Assembly (NCBI GenBank): GCA_902801845.1 | Contig: CADCJW010000002.1 | Span: 163,510-227,509 of the forward strand | DNA from: an uncultured Eubacteriales bacterium | Lineage (GTDB): Bacteria > Bacillota > Clostridia > Christensenellales > CAG-138 | DNA length: 64,000 nucleotides | Direction: 5' to 3' | Shown: one piece after another, positions 1 through 8,342 of the stretch | Position numbering within the stretch: the stretch's first letter is position 1 | How the letters are laid out: the number at the start of each line of letters is the position of its first letter | Position numbers and translations under genes: made by a program | Notes under the pieces: model-generated | Database searches by the model: none | What the model saw: only the letters and a program-made list of their open reading frames with translations | Told to the model about the DNA's origin: nothing

Positions 1-800
1 CCTTCCCGGGACAGATCCTCCCGCTCATGGATGTCCCGCTCGAAGAGCCGGTCCATCTTCTCCCAACTGCTGGCCAACTGCCGAAGCAGCTGCTCCACCC
101 GCTCCTGGGTGGACTGGGGCTCATACTCCTCCGGCGGCAGCAGCTTCACCAGCGCCAGCACCGCCAGCAGCAGCACGACGAGGGTCAGCAGCGTCACCCG
201 CCCGATGCCGCTCCCCCGGTGCAGCCGGAGCCCGCCGGTGAAGAGCACCCCGCCGTAGTACAGGGCCACCAGCACCCCGGCCCAGCCCGCCGGGGGCAGG
301 TCCGTATAGATGAGGGACAGGGCCACCAGGGGCAGGGGCACCAGCAGGGGCAGGAACATGGACTCTCCGGAGACCAGCCCCCAGCTGATGAGCAGGGCCA
401 CGGTCACCATGATGGCACCCACGAAAAAGCCGATGAAATAGGCGTAGTTCTCCACCTCCGCCGGGAGGGTCCCGGGGGCGGGGATGAAAGCGATGGTCCG
501 GGAGAGGACCGATTGGATGGTGCGGATGGCCACGGCCGCCCCGCTGTAGAGCTTCTTCCAGCGGAAGATGCTGATGAACAGCACCGTGAGCCCGAAGGGC
601 ACCAGCAGATAGCCCCCCAGCTCGGGCAGGGTGAACAGCAGCGTCATGAACCCGCTGATGAGCAGGGCGCACAGGATCATGGCCCACAGATGGTACGGCA
701 GATCGTAGGCCGTGACCACGCACATGGGCGTGCCCAGGGTGGCGCAGAACACCAGCAACCAGGTGGCGAAAAATTGCAGATAGGGGAAGCGGGTCTTCAT
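1..800 (-). CDS. Transglutaminase-like membrane protein (TgpA/DUF3488 type), 5' part only
   Basis: The first 266 codons are in the window and the frame is still open at base 1, so the C-terminal part, where a transglutaminase core would lie, is not visible. It begins MKTRFPYLQFF and has about seven hydrophobic segments (residues 8-28, 36-56, 62-80, 121-145, 147-165, 173-190, 203-222), then a charged E/Q-rich stretch. Its ATG overlaps the TGA of the DUF58 gene (ATGA), so it is translationally coupled as third gene of a MoxR-DUF58 operon; in Firmicutes the third member is usually a membrane-anchored transglutaminase-like protein. Function is inferred from this position and the multi-TM N-terminus, not from a catalytic triad. 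Confidence 0.7.
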   Translation of the reverse strand, partial: MKTRFPYLQFFATWLLVFCATLGTPMCVVTAYDLPYHLWAMILCALLISGFMTLLFTLPELGGYLLVPFGLTVLFISIFRWKKLYSGAAVAIRTIQSVLSRTIAFIPAPGTLPAEVENYAYFIGFFVGAIMVTVALLISWGLVSGESMFLPLLVPLPLVALSLIYTDLPPAGWAGVLVALYYGGVLFTGGLRLHRGSGIGRVTLLTLVVLLLAVLALVKLLPPEEYEPQSTQERVEQLLRQLASSWEKMDRLFERDIHEREDLSRE

Positions 801-1765
801 GCCTTCACCGCCCCCTCTCCCCCCTTGGGCCGGATGGAGTACACCAGCTCGTCGGGCTTGTTCCGGTCCACGGGGCCCCGGGAACCGTCGGGCGGGCAGG
901 ACAGGATCTGGAGCATGAACTCGTCCAGGCTGTTCTTATCCTTGATATAGGCCTCCATGTGGGCCCCGAAGCAGATGCGGTGAGGGATGCCCCGCTCCAC
1001 CAGATCCCGGCTCAGATACAGCAGCTGATCCAGCTGGCTCTCCAGCATCTTCTGGCTGCCCCGGGGGGTGATAGACAGGGCCACCCGCTTGCGCTTCATG
1101 AGCTGGGGCTCCCGGACGATGGTCTCGTCCAGCTTGGAGGAGAGCTTCCAGTGGATCACGTTCAGAGGGTCCCCCTGGCGGTAGGGCCGAAGCTCGTGCT
1201 CCTCGGAGTAGCCGCCGCCGGGCTTGGGCTTCAGGCACAGGGCGGAATCCTGGTCCAGCTCCGGGAAGGGCTCGGGCTTCTCGGCCACGGGCAGCACGGA
1301 ATAGACGGCCGGATCGCCGCCCTTGACGGGGAGGGCGAAGATGCCCATGTAGTCCCAGGCCCAGACCCGATCCAGCCGACAGGAGATGACCCCGCACCTA
1401 TCGCTGGGCAGAGACAGGGACTCCTCCGTCTTCAAAACGCCCCAGTACCGGAACTTCCGCCGACCGATCCTGTCGCCGGTGAACCGATTCTCACCGGTGA
1501 AGGTCAGCGAAAGGCAGCCCACGGGCAAAAAGCAGCGGCTGTCCACGGACAGCTTGGCCGCCGCCGGTTCCCCTCGGGGGGAGGCGGCGGAGGCGGAGAG
1601 CCGGACCCGGACCCGAAGCATGGCGGGCAGGCTGATGAGCAGGGACAAGAAGGGGAGCAGGATCAAAAAGCGCAGCAAAATAAAGGACAGATACTGTCCG
1701 TACAGGCTATGGAACACCGCGCCCATGACGAGGCCGGTGAGATAGACGAGCCGGCGGCTGGCCAT
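797..1765 (-). CDS. DUF58 domain protein
   Basis: This 322-residue protein has two N-terminal hydrophobic segments (about residues 5-20 and 25-50) followed by a soluble part. Near residues 193-211 it has the family hallmark RPYRQGDPLNVIHWKLSSK, which matches the Y-R-x-G-D-x-x-x-x-I-x-W-K pattern of DUF58. Such proteins carry a von Willebrand A-like fold and accompany MoxR ATPases, probably as their membrane-linked partner. Its ATG overlaps the TAA of moxR (TAATG) and its TGA overlaps the next ATG, so the three genes form one coupled operon. The exact client of the complex is not known. Confidence 0.88.
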   Translation of the reverse strand: MASRRLVYLTGLVMGAVFHSLYGQYLSFILLRFLILLPFLSLLISLPAMLRVRVRLSASAASPRGEPAAAKLSVDSRCFLPVGCLSLTFTGENRFTGDRIGRRKFRYWGVLKTEESLSLPSDRCGVISCRLDRVWAWDYMGIFALPVKGGDPAVYSVLPVAEKPEPFPELDQDSALCLKPKPGGGYSEEHELRPYRQGDPLNVIHWKLSSKLDETIVREPQLMKRKRVALSITPRGSQKMLESQLDQLLYLSRDLVERGIPHRICFGAHMEAYIKDKNSLDEFMLQILSCPPDGSRGPVDRNKPDELVYSIRPKGGEGAVKA

Positions 1766-2694
1766 TATTTTGCCACGGGGGCGGGCACGGCCTTCAGGAT
1801 ATCCTCCACCAGCCCCTCCGCCTTCCGGCCGGCGGCCTCGGCGTCGGGGGTGAGGATGATCCGGTGGGCCACGGTGGCGGGGTAGATGAGCTTCACGTCG
1901 GCGGGGAGCACGTAGTCCCGGCCCTGGACCCAGGCCGCGGCCTTGGACATGGAGGTGACCGCCAGGGACGCCCGGGGGCTGGCCCCCTGAAGGATGGCCG
2001 GGTCGTTCCGGGTGGCGTTGTTCAGGCGGATGATGTATTCCAGGATCTTTTCGCTCACGTAGGTGTGCTCCGCCTCCTGGCGCATGGCGGCCAGGCCCCC
2101 CTTGTCCGCCATGCAGCGGACGTTGTCCAGGGGGTTCCCCAGCTGTTTCCGGGAGAGCATCTCCTTCTCGTCGGAGGGCTTGGGGTAGCCCAGGGAGAGA
2201 CGGACCATGAACCGGTCCATCTGGGAGTCGGGCAGAAGCTGGGTGCCGGAGGCGCCCACGGGGTTTTGGGTGGCGATGACCACGAAGGGGTCGGGCACGG
2301 GATGGGTGACCCCGTCCACGGTGACGGTCCGCTCCTCCATGGCCTCCAAAAGGGCGGACTGGGTGCGGCTGGTGGCACGGTTGAGCTCGTCCGCCAAAAA
2401 CAGGTTGCAGAGGATGGCGCCGTCCTTGTACTCCATGGCGCCGGTGGCCTTGTTGTACACGGAGAAGCCCACGATGTCCGAGGGGAGCACGTCCGGGGTG
2501 AACTGGACCCGGTTGTATTTGAGGCTCAGGGCCTTGCTGAAGGCGAGAGCCATGGTGGTCTTGCCCACGCCGGGGATGTCCTCTAAGAGGATGTGGCCCC
2601 CGGCCAGGATGGCTAAAAGGGCCATGACCAGCACGCCGTCCTTGCCCACCACCGCTTTTTTCACTTCGTCCAGGATGCCTTTGGGATCGTTCAT
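1765..2694 (-). CDS. MoxR-family AAA+ ATPase
   Basis: This 309-residue AAA+ ATPase has Walker A GVGKTT near residue 43, Walker B LFLADELNRA near 98-107, sensor-1 VIATQNPVG near 140 and an arginine-rich C-terminal lid. MoxR proteins act as chaperone-like ATPases that mature or regulate partners, here presumably the DUF58 and transglutaminase-like proteins encoded downstream. I start it at MNDPKG because GGAGG lies 6 nt upstream; the frame extends 13 codons further up without a better start. A TATACT at about 2730 on the minus strand could be the -10 but I see no good -35. Confidence 0.92.
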   Translation of the reverse strand: MNDPKGILDEVKKAVVGKDGVLVMALLAILAGGHILLEDIPGVGKTTMALAFSKALSLKYNRVQFTPDVLPSDIVGFSVYNKATGAMEYKDGAILCNLFLADELNRATSRTQSALLEAMEERTVTVDGVTHPVPDPFVVIATQNPVGASGTQLLPDSQMDRFMVRLSLGYPKPSDEKEMLSRKQLGNPLDNVRCMADKGGLAAMRQEAEHTYVSEKILEYIIRLNNATRNDPAILQGASPRASLAVTSMSKAAAWVQGRDYVLPADVKLIYPATVAHRIILTPDAEAAGRKAEGLVEDILKAVPAPVAK

Positions 2695-2837
2695 ATATGC
2701 CTCCACGATAGTTCTACGATGTATAGTATACACAAGATGTCACAGAAATGCGACATGGAGGTTAATACTGCGTAAATCTTTTTTGGAAAAACAAGCAAAA
2801 ATGGCGATCGCTATTTCTGGATAGCAAAAATAGCCAA

Positions 2838-2906
2838 GACAAAGACAATGACAATGACAAATACAATGACAATGACAAATACAATGACAATGACAAGGAC
2901 AATGAC
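2838..2906. repeat. GACAAT/GACAAA hexamer microsatellite
   Basis: About 11.5 imperfect copies of GACAAW/ACAATG lie in the 353-bp gap between the moxR operon and the dehydrogenase gene. A related GACAAG/GACAAT tract occurs inside the coding region at 58525-58568. Copy number of such a tract could vary by slippage. I see no gene here. Confidence 0.9.
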
Positions 2907-2955
2907 TTTTTTCTCTCTCTGCGCGAGAGAGCGCCTGTGGGCGAGAGAGAAAAAA
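2907..2955. repeat. Inverted repeat of T6(CT)n and (GA)nA6
   Basis: The left arm at 2907-2921 (TTTTTTCTCTCTCTG) pairs with the right arm at 2941-2955 (GCGAGAGAGAAAAAA). The left arm can alternatively pair with GAGAGAG at about 2925-2931, giving a shorter hairpin that excludes the long one. It follows the hexamer tract and precedes the dehydrogenase promoter. It could be a terminator facing either way or a mobile-element relic; no role can be assigned. Confidence 0.6.
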
Positions 2956-2963
2956 GGGCCTCC

Positions 2964-3016
2964 CATATATCCTCTCATATATCCTCCTTGAAGAAACGGT
3001 TGGATTGTGGTATGGT
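2964..3016 (+). promoter_or_regulatory. Promoter of the zinc dehydrogenase gene with two direct repeats upstream
   Basis: TTGAAG (2988-2993), a 17-bp spacer and TATGGT (3011-3016) form a good sigma-A promoter. Just upstream are two copies of CATATATCCTC (2964-2974 and 2976-2986) 12 bp apart, a spacing that would place two bound factors about one helical turn apart. Confidence 0.7.
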
Positions 3017-3047
3017 AGGGGCATCTGAACGAAGGAGTGTATCTGGT

Positions 3048-4088
3048 ATGCTGTCTGTTGTTTATCGCGGCAAGGGGGACTTCGCTTTGCTGGAGAAGCC
3101 CGTGCCGGAGCTTCTGGACGAGAAGGACGCCATCGTGCGGGTGACCCTTTCCTCCATCTGTTCCAGCGACCTGCACATCAAGCACGGGAGCGTGCCCCGG
3201 GCGGTCCCCGGGATCACCGTGGGCCACGAGTTCGTGGGCGTGGTGGAGGCGGTGGGCCGAGGCGTAAAGAAGCTGACGCCCGGCATGCGGGTGGCCGCCA
3301 ACGTGGAGACCTTCTGCGGGGAGTGCTTCTTCTGCAAGCGGGGGTTCGTGAACAACTGCACCGACAAGAACGGGGGCTGGGCCCTGGGCTGCCGCATCGA
3401 CGGCGGGCAGGCGCCCTACGTGCGGGTGCCCTTCGCGGACAACGGGCTCACGCCCATCCCGGAGGGGATCAGCGACGAAAAGGCGCTCTTCACCGGGGAC
3501 ATCCTGGCCACGGGGTACTGGGCCGCAGGGCTGGGGGAGATCCAGCCCGCGGACGCGGTGGCGGTCATCGGCGCGGGGCCCACGGGCATGTGCACGCTCA
3601 TGAGCTGCCGGCTGTACAGCCCGGCCCTGCTCATCGCCATCGACACCGACGAGGAGCGGCTGGCCCTGGCAAAGGAGAAGGGGCTGGCGGACGTGACGCT
3701 GAACCCCCTCACGTGCAACGTGGAAAAAGAGGTGAAGGCGCTGACCGAGGGGCGAGGCGCGGACACGGTGCTGGAGGTGGCGGGCGCGAAGAGCACCTTT
3801 GAGCTGGCCTGGCGGATCGCCCGGCCCAACGCGGTGGTGTGCGTGGTGGCGCTCTATGACGAAGCACAGGTGCTGCCCCTGCCGGATATGTACGGGAAGA
3901 ACCTGATCTTCAAGACCGGCGGCGTGGACGGGAACAAGTGCGAGGAGATCCTAAGGCTGATCCGAGCCGGACGGCTGGACCCCAGCTTCCTCATCACCCA
4001 CCGGTACGCGCTCAAGGACGCCATGGCGGCCTACGAGCTGTTCGAGGGGAAGCGGGACGGGGTCATCAAGGTGGCTTTGGTGCCGTAA
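3048..4088 (+). CDS. Zinc-dependent medium-chain alcohol/polyol dehydrogenase
   Basis: This 346-residue cytosolic enzyme has the GroES-like fold of medium-chain dehydrogenases followed by a Rossmann domain. Visible signs are a catalytic-zinc cysteine in SSICSSDLHIKHG (about residue 36), GHEFVG with the zinc-binding His-Glu pair, the structural-zinc loop FCGECFFCKRGFVNNC, and the nucleotide-binding GAGPTG (about residue 168). It probably oxidises a secondary alcohol or polyol with NAD(P); the substrate cannot be read from sequence. The start MLSVVYRGKG follows GAAGGAG by 10 nt; the frame is open further upstream, but that part overlaps the promoter. It is likely a single-gene unit. Confidence 0.88.
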   Translation: MLSVVYRGKGDFALLEKPVPELLDEKDAIVRVTLSSICSSDLHIKHGSVPRAVPGITVGHEFVGVVEAVGRGVKKLTPGMRVAANVETFCGECFFCKRGFVNNCTDKNGGWALGCRIDGGQAPYVRVPFADNGLTPIPEGISDEKALFTGDILATGYWAAGLGEIQPADAVAVIGAGPTGMCTLMSCRLYSPALLIAIDTDEERLALAKEKGLADVTLNPLTCNVEKEVKALTEGRGADTVLEVAGAKSTFELAWRIARPNAVVCVVALYDEAQVLPLPDMYGKNLIFKTGGVDGNKCEEILRLIRAGRLDPSFLITHRYALKDAMAAYELFEGKRDGVIKVALVP

Positions 4089-4100
4089 GTTTTCTTCTTT

Positions 4101-4235
4101 GCCGCTTTTTCTTTTCAGGTGAAAAGAAAAAGCGGCGCAAAAAGAAAAGCCCATTGGGATAATAGAAAAGGGCAACAGACAGCTTATCCCAGTCAAAGTT
4201 CTTTTGGTCTTACCTTTTCTTTCAAGAAAAGGTAA
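4101..4235 (+). repeat. Compound intergenic stem-loop element, copy 1 (full)
   Basis: In order it contains stem A (GCCGCTTTTTCTTTTC, loop AGGT, perfect reverse arm; 4101-4136), box AAAAAGAAAAGC (4139-4150), a central stem TGGGATAA/TTATCCCA (4155-4162 and 4184-4191), box AAAGTTCTTTTGG (4195-4207), and stem C TTACCTTTTCTT/AAGAAAAGGTAA (4210-4235). It sits after the dehydrogenase stop and 39 nt before the next plus-strand gene. No run of U follows stem A or C, so it is not a classic intrinsic terminator. Confidence 0.9.
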
Positions 4236-4273
4236 GAATGCTTTCAATAAAATCCGATAAAAAAGAGGCTCCC

Positions 4274-4858
4274 ATGAAAACCCTGTTGTTTGTAGACTGC
4301 TGCATCCGCCGGGAAGCGTCCCGGACCCGGCTTCTGGCGGAAGCGTTCCTCCGGAACCTGCCCGAGGGCTGGCAAGTGGAGACCGTCACGCTTATGGACG
4401 AGCCCCTGCTGCCGCTCATGGAGGGCGGGTTCCGGCAGCGGGACGAGCTCCTGCAAAGGGGCGACTTCACCCACCGCCGGTTCGACTACGCCTGGCAGTT
4501 CCAGAAAGCGGACGCGATCCTGATCGCCGCGCCCTTCTACGATCTGTCCATCCCCGCGCTGCTCAAGGTATACATCGAGAACGTGTCCGTGGACGGCATC
4601 ACCTTCCTCTGCGACGCGCAGGGCCTGCGGGGCAACTGCCGCGCCCGGAGCATGACCTTCCTCACCAGCCGGGGCGGATTCTACGACGACAGCCCCGACG
4701 AGATGGGCTCCCGGTACATGGAGGCCCTGTGCCGGTTCTTCGGCACCGGCGTCTACCGCTGCATCGCCGCCGACGGCGTGGACATGGACCCCGCCGAAAC
4801 GCCCGGGATCCTGGCCAGCGCCTGCGAGAGAGCGGCCCAGGCGGCGAAGGAATTGTAA
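4274..4858 (+). CDS. Flavodoxin-fold NAD(P)H oxidoreductase (azoreductase/quinone reductase-like)
   Basis: This 194-residue protein has the flavodoxin-like fold of the NQO1/AzoR family. CIRREASRTRLLAEAFL near residues 9-25 resembles the FMN-phosphate loop, and APFYDLSIPALLKVYIENV followed by GITF (about residues 90-115) resembles the AzoR active-site strand. It probably uses FMN and NAD(P)H for two-electron reduction of quinones, azo or nitro compounds. I start at MKTLLFVDCC, with AAGAGG 5-6 nt upstream; the frame runs 12 codons further up into the repeat element. It has its own terminator at 4900. Confidence 0.85.
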   Translation: MKTLLFVDCCIRREASRTRLLAEAFLRNLPEGWQVETVTLMDEPLLPLMEGGFRQRDELLQRGDFTHRRFDYAWQFQKADAILIAAPFYDLSIPALLKVYIENVSVDGITFLCDAQGLRGNCRARSMTFLTSRGGFYDDSPDEMGSRYMEALCRFFGTGVYRCIAADGVDMDPAETPGILASACERAAQAAKEL

Positions 4859-4899
4859 AACTTTTATCTGCGCCTTTTTCTTTATCCCAGATCGTTTCG

Positions 4900-4935
4900 A
4901 CGCGCCCTTCCCATCAGGAGAGGGCGCGTGTTTTA
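4900..4935 (+). terminator. Intrinsic terminator of the oxidoreductase gene
   Basis: ACGCGCCCT (4900-4908) and AGGGCGCGT (4921-4929) form a perfect 9-bp stem followed by GTTTTAT. It overlaps the 3' end of the convergent CotH-type gene. Confidence 0.75.
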
Positions 4936-7900
4936 TCCGTTCCCCTTTTTCGCTTCCGCCATGATATCATCCCACTCCGAACGGGAGAGGCGGAACTCTG
5001 AACAGATCTGCTCCTGGATGATCTCGTACCGCCGAGCGATCTCTTTGCGCATGGAGGCCACGTTCTTCTCCCACTCCGCAAGGGACGCGGGGGCATGGTA
5101 CAGGGCGATATGCCGCTCCATTTCCGGACGCAGCGTGTCAGCCATCTCGTCCAGAAGCGCCTGGAGCCGCTCTACGGAGAAGTCCGTGCACAGCAGTTCG
5201 GCGTACCGGCGGACGAACCGGGCGCACCAGCCCGAATTGTTTTTCAGGAAGGCATACAGGTCCATGTTGGCCACCTTCCCGCCCGCCTGGTCGTACACCA
5301 CGCCCCGCTTGCTGAAATACCCGTTGAACAGGTTCCGGTTGGAGGAGTTGTCCGCGAAGCACCGATCGATGTCATAGAACACGGGCCGCCAGCGGATCGT
5401 ATAATCGTCCGTGGCCCAATAGCTCTGGTTTTTGATGTCGTAATTGCAGAAGAAGGTCTGGGCGATCAGGTAATCCGTGATGTAGTCCACATCCACCCAT
5501 TGAGAAAACTCCTGGAGTACGGCGTCGTCGGAAAAGTTGTTCTCCCGGGCAAACTTGCGCACCCGCAAAAAATCTTCGTTGTTCCCATACCGCACGGTGA
5601 CGTTCGTGGAGACATGGCTGATCGAATCCTGGTCCACCTGAAAATGGGTCACCAGGTAATCCTGGTTCATGCCCTCGTTCAAGTCCATGATCCCGTAATA
5701 AACGCCGTTTACATAGACGACCACCGGTCGGGTCCTGGCGCTGTCCAGATGTAGGTGTTCCACCGCCCGCAGGGCGAAGGAGTCCCTGAGCCGTGCCTTG
5801 GGATAATCCTGGCTGCCGTTGCGCAAGATCAGCGTGCCGTAATCCGCCCCTGTGCCCGGGCCCCAGAAGGGATAGTTGACCGACCCCTGGCCCAGACGGG
5901 TCCGCATATGGACGGACAAAGACTTTTGAGGATACTTGATGGATTGGTTCCCCCGAGGATTGATGTCCGCGGGAAAGACAGTCCCCAGCTCGCCGTTCGC
6001 CTCATAAAAAGCGATCTGCGCATCCGTGTGGGGATAGCGGCCGATATCCTTGATTTGGGTGAACACCTTGAATTGAGCAGGATCGCAGCCGATGCACACC
6101 ACCGGCAGGGCGTGGGGCTCGGTAAACAGATAATTGACCATGACCTCCTGGCTCGTCAGATACCCTTCCCGCTGAGCCATTGCCCGCAGCGTAAGAGAAT
6201 TGGCGACAGGGATCGGTTCCGAATAGACCGGTGAGTCCGCGGTGGGCTTGCTCCCGTCCAGAGTATAATGGATGACGGCCCTGGGGTCCGGGCAGGAGAG
6301 CACGGCGCGAAAGGACTCCGCTCGATAGAGGGTCATGTCCGCGACCAAGGGCGCAGCGGTCCGGCCCTGGGCATACTTCGGTGCGTTCGCCTCCCCCGGC
6401 GTGGCTTGAAGGAAGAACACGCGGCTGACGGACCCGTCTTCGGGCCGCCCGCTGGTGATCCCCTCGCTCAAATCCCCGGTCTCAAATACATCCCGCAAAA
6501 AGCCAGCCCGGTCATATAAAAAAAGGGTCTCCCCCGTGGCGGCAATGCGGAACGCGTCCAGCGCGCACAAAGCATACCCACCGGCCTCCAGGGTCCCCGA
6601 AAGCATTTGCCGCTTTTCTCCGTTTTGCCGATCCGTCAAAAACCAGCCGTCCAGATCCATGGCCCGACGGGACCCGTTCTTCAGCTCGACCCAATCTCCC
6701 GGTTCCCCTACGGCCGAAACCTCGCTGATGTGCAGGTCCGAAGCGGGGAACGCGGTCAACAGTCCGACGTCCTCCACGGCCACAGCGTTGGGCGCGCCGG
6801 GGGTCGGGTACTTGTAGTAGCGGATGGTCCCCTCCTCTGAAAGGCCCATGGACGTGTTTCTGGGCACCTGATCCGACCAGGGGATCCGCTGATAGGTCCG
6901 GCTGGCCCGGTGGAACAGCTGCAGCCCGTCGTCCGAAGCGGACACGGAGAACGGGGCGTGGACCTCATAGTCCGTGGATGCCCGGCCCGTCAAAAAAATC
7001 AGGAAAAACTCCCCCGGCCCCAGCGTCACGTCTGGGCAGCGCCACTTGAGCGGATCGGAAAACTCATCGCTGAGATAGTACTCCCCCAGGGAAAGGGGAT
7101 CGGCGCCTCCGTTGTACAGCTCCACGAAGTCGGCATGGTCCCCGTAGCTGTCTATAATGGAATAGGTGTTGCGGAAAAGGACCTCGTTGAGCCCCAAAGG
7201 CTCGGTGCTGTCCGCCGGGCAGAGGGGTTCGATGCCGATGTACCCATCCTCGTTCTCCCCCCCAGGGGTCGGCCGCCCACAGTAACCGAATACACCGTTT
7301 CGGTTCCTGGCCCAGGTCTGTCCCTGCATCAGGGCAGGCACCGTCACCTTATCCACAAAGGCAAGGGCGCTGTCGTACAGATACAACGTCTCCCCGGCCG
7401 AAGCGATGCCCATGTCGATCATGCCCTCCTCCTGACCGCAGGGGATGGCCACGCAGCCCTTGGCCGGCACCGATACCGCAGGAAGGGCCGCCTTGTCCGG
7501 TTTATCCTCCCGATCCGTAAGGAAGAACCCTTCCAGAGGGATCGGCTCCTCCCCCGGGTTGTAAAGTTCGATCCAGTCTGCGCCAGCGAAAGCGCCGTCC
7601 GGCATGTCGTTGGAGGCGATCTCCTGGAAGAACAGTCGGATCTCGGAATCCTTCGGCGTTGTCTCCTCCGCCGGCGGTTCCTCCGGCTGGATCTCGGGGC
7701 AGACGTCGGATATCTCTCCCTCGTTCTCCTGGCCAGGGGTGGGCAGGATGCAATAGCCGAAGGACCCATCCGCCCGCCGGGCATAGGAAACGTCCTGGGG
7801 CAAAGCCGGGATCACCAGCCGCTCTATCAGAGTGCCGGAAGAATTCAGCAGGCAAAGGGTGTCCCCACCTTTGGAAAGGCCGAAGGGCAGGCAAAAAACG

Positions 7901-8268
7901 TCCCCTTTGACGTCGGTCTTGGCGTACAAAACGACAAAGCCGCCCGCCGGGACCCGAAGGCTGGGCAGCATGTTCTCCAGCTCGTAGCTGTCTTGCTTGT
8001 CCGTCAGGATGTACCCCTGCAGATCGATCTCATGGTCGGACAGGTTCTTGAGCTCGATCCAATCCGGGGACCCCAATTCCTCGTCCGCATACGAAAGCTT
8101 GTTGGAAGAGACCACCTCGCTGATGACGAGGACCGGCTCCTCCGGAGCGCACCCAAAGAGAGCCCACCCGACAAAGCAGCACAATCCCAACGCCACCAAA
8201 CGCAGAGCCCGTCTCCAGGGAGACGAGATCAGCCGTTTGGATCGAAGATGGGGCAGCTTGTTTTGCAT
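4933..8268 (-). CDS. Large lipoprotein: four lamin-tail domains, chitobiase-type domain and CotH kinase
   Basis: This 1111-residue secreted protein has a signal peptide with lipobox ALFGC (Cys40). About four lamin-tail (LTD) repeats follow (roughly 48-165, 207-330, 355-480, 508-600), seen as ISEV..., DWIELKN/ELYN and GYILTD/GFFLTD motifs. A chitobiase/hexosaminidase C-terminal-type module lies near 640-710 (IHYTLDGSKPTADSPVY). The last 390 residues are CotH-like: RGNQSIKYPQKS, NYDIKNQ for the catalytic loop and FYDIDRCFADN for the metal-binding D-x-D. CotH proteins are secreted atypical kinases. The start has AAGGAG 6 nt upstream. It lies 74 bp downstream of the nucleoside operon, separated by a hairpin, and may be partly co-transcribed. 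Confidence 0.88.
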   Translation of the reverse strand: MQNKLPHLRSKRLISSPWRRALRLVALGLCCFVGWALFGCAPEEPVLVISEVVSSNKLSYADEELGSPDWIELKNLSDHEIDLQGYILTDKQDSYELENMLPSLRVPAGGFVVLYAKTDVKGDVFCLPFGLSKGGDTLCLLNSSGTLIERLVIPALPQDVSYARRADGSFGYCILPTPGQENEGEISDVCPEIQPEEPPAEETTPKDSEIRLFFQEIASNDMPDGAFAGADWIELYNPGEEPIPLEGFFLTDREDKPDKAALPAVSVPAKGCVAIPCGQEEGMIDMGIASAGETLYLYDSALAFVDKVTVPALMQGQTWARNRNGVFGYCGRPTPGGENEDGYIGIEPLCPADSTEPLGLNEVLFRNTYSIIDSYGDHADFVELYNGGADPLSLGEYYLSDEFSDPLKWRCPDVTLGPGEFFLIFLTGRASTDYEVHAPFSVSASDDGLQLFHRASRTYQRIPWSDQVPRNTSMGLSEEGTIRYYKYPTPGAPNAVAVEDVGLLTAFPASDLHISEVSAVGEPGDWVELKNGSRRAMDLDGWFLTDRQNGEKRQMLSGTLEAGGYALCALDAFRIAATGETLFLYDRAGFLRDVFETGDLSEGITSGRPEDGSVSRVFFLQATPGEANAPKYAQGRTAAPLVADMTLYRAESFRAVLSCPDPRAVIHYTLDGSKPTADSPVYSEPIPVANSLTLRAMAQREGYLTSQEVMVNYLFTEPHALPVVCIGCDPAQFKVFTQIKDIGRYPHTDAQIAFYEANGELGTVFPADINPRGNQSIKYPQKSLSVHMRTRLGQGSVNYPFWGPGTGADYGTLILRNGSQDYPKARLRDSFALRAVEHLHLDSARTRPVVVYVNGVYYGIMDLNEGMNQDYLVTHFQVDQDSISHVSTNVTVRYGNNEDFLRVRKFARENNFSDDAVLQEFSQWVDVDYITDYLIAQTFFCNYDIKNQSYWATDDYTIRWRPVFYDIDRCFADNSSNRNLFNGYFSKRGVVYDQAGGKVANMDLYAFLKNNSGWCARFVRRYAELLCTDFSVERLQALLDEMADTLRPEMERHIALYHAPASLAEWEKNVASMRKEIARRYEIIQEQICSEFRLSRSEWDDIMAEAKKGNG

Positions 8269-8286
8269 GTGGACTCCTTATGGTCG

Positions 8287-8320
8287 CGCATTCCGATCCG
8301 CCTGCACGGACCGGAATGCG
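8287..8320 (-). promoter_or_regulatory. Hairpin between nucleoside hydrolase and CotH-type gene
   Basis: CGCATTCCG-A-TCCG (8287-8300) pairs with CGGA-C-CGGAATGCG (8307-8320), a 13-bp stem with one A/C mismatch. There is no U-tract after it on the minus strand. It could stabilise the upstream mRNA or attenuate read-through. Confidence 0.5.
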
Positions 8321-8342
8321 TCGCAGCGTCTGTTATTCTGGA

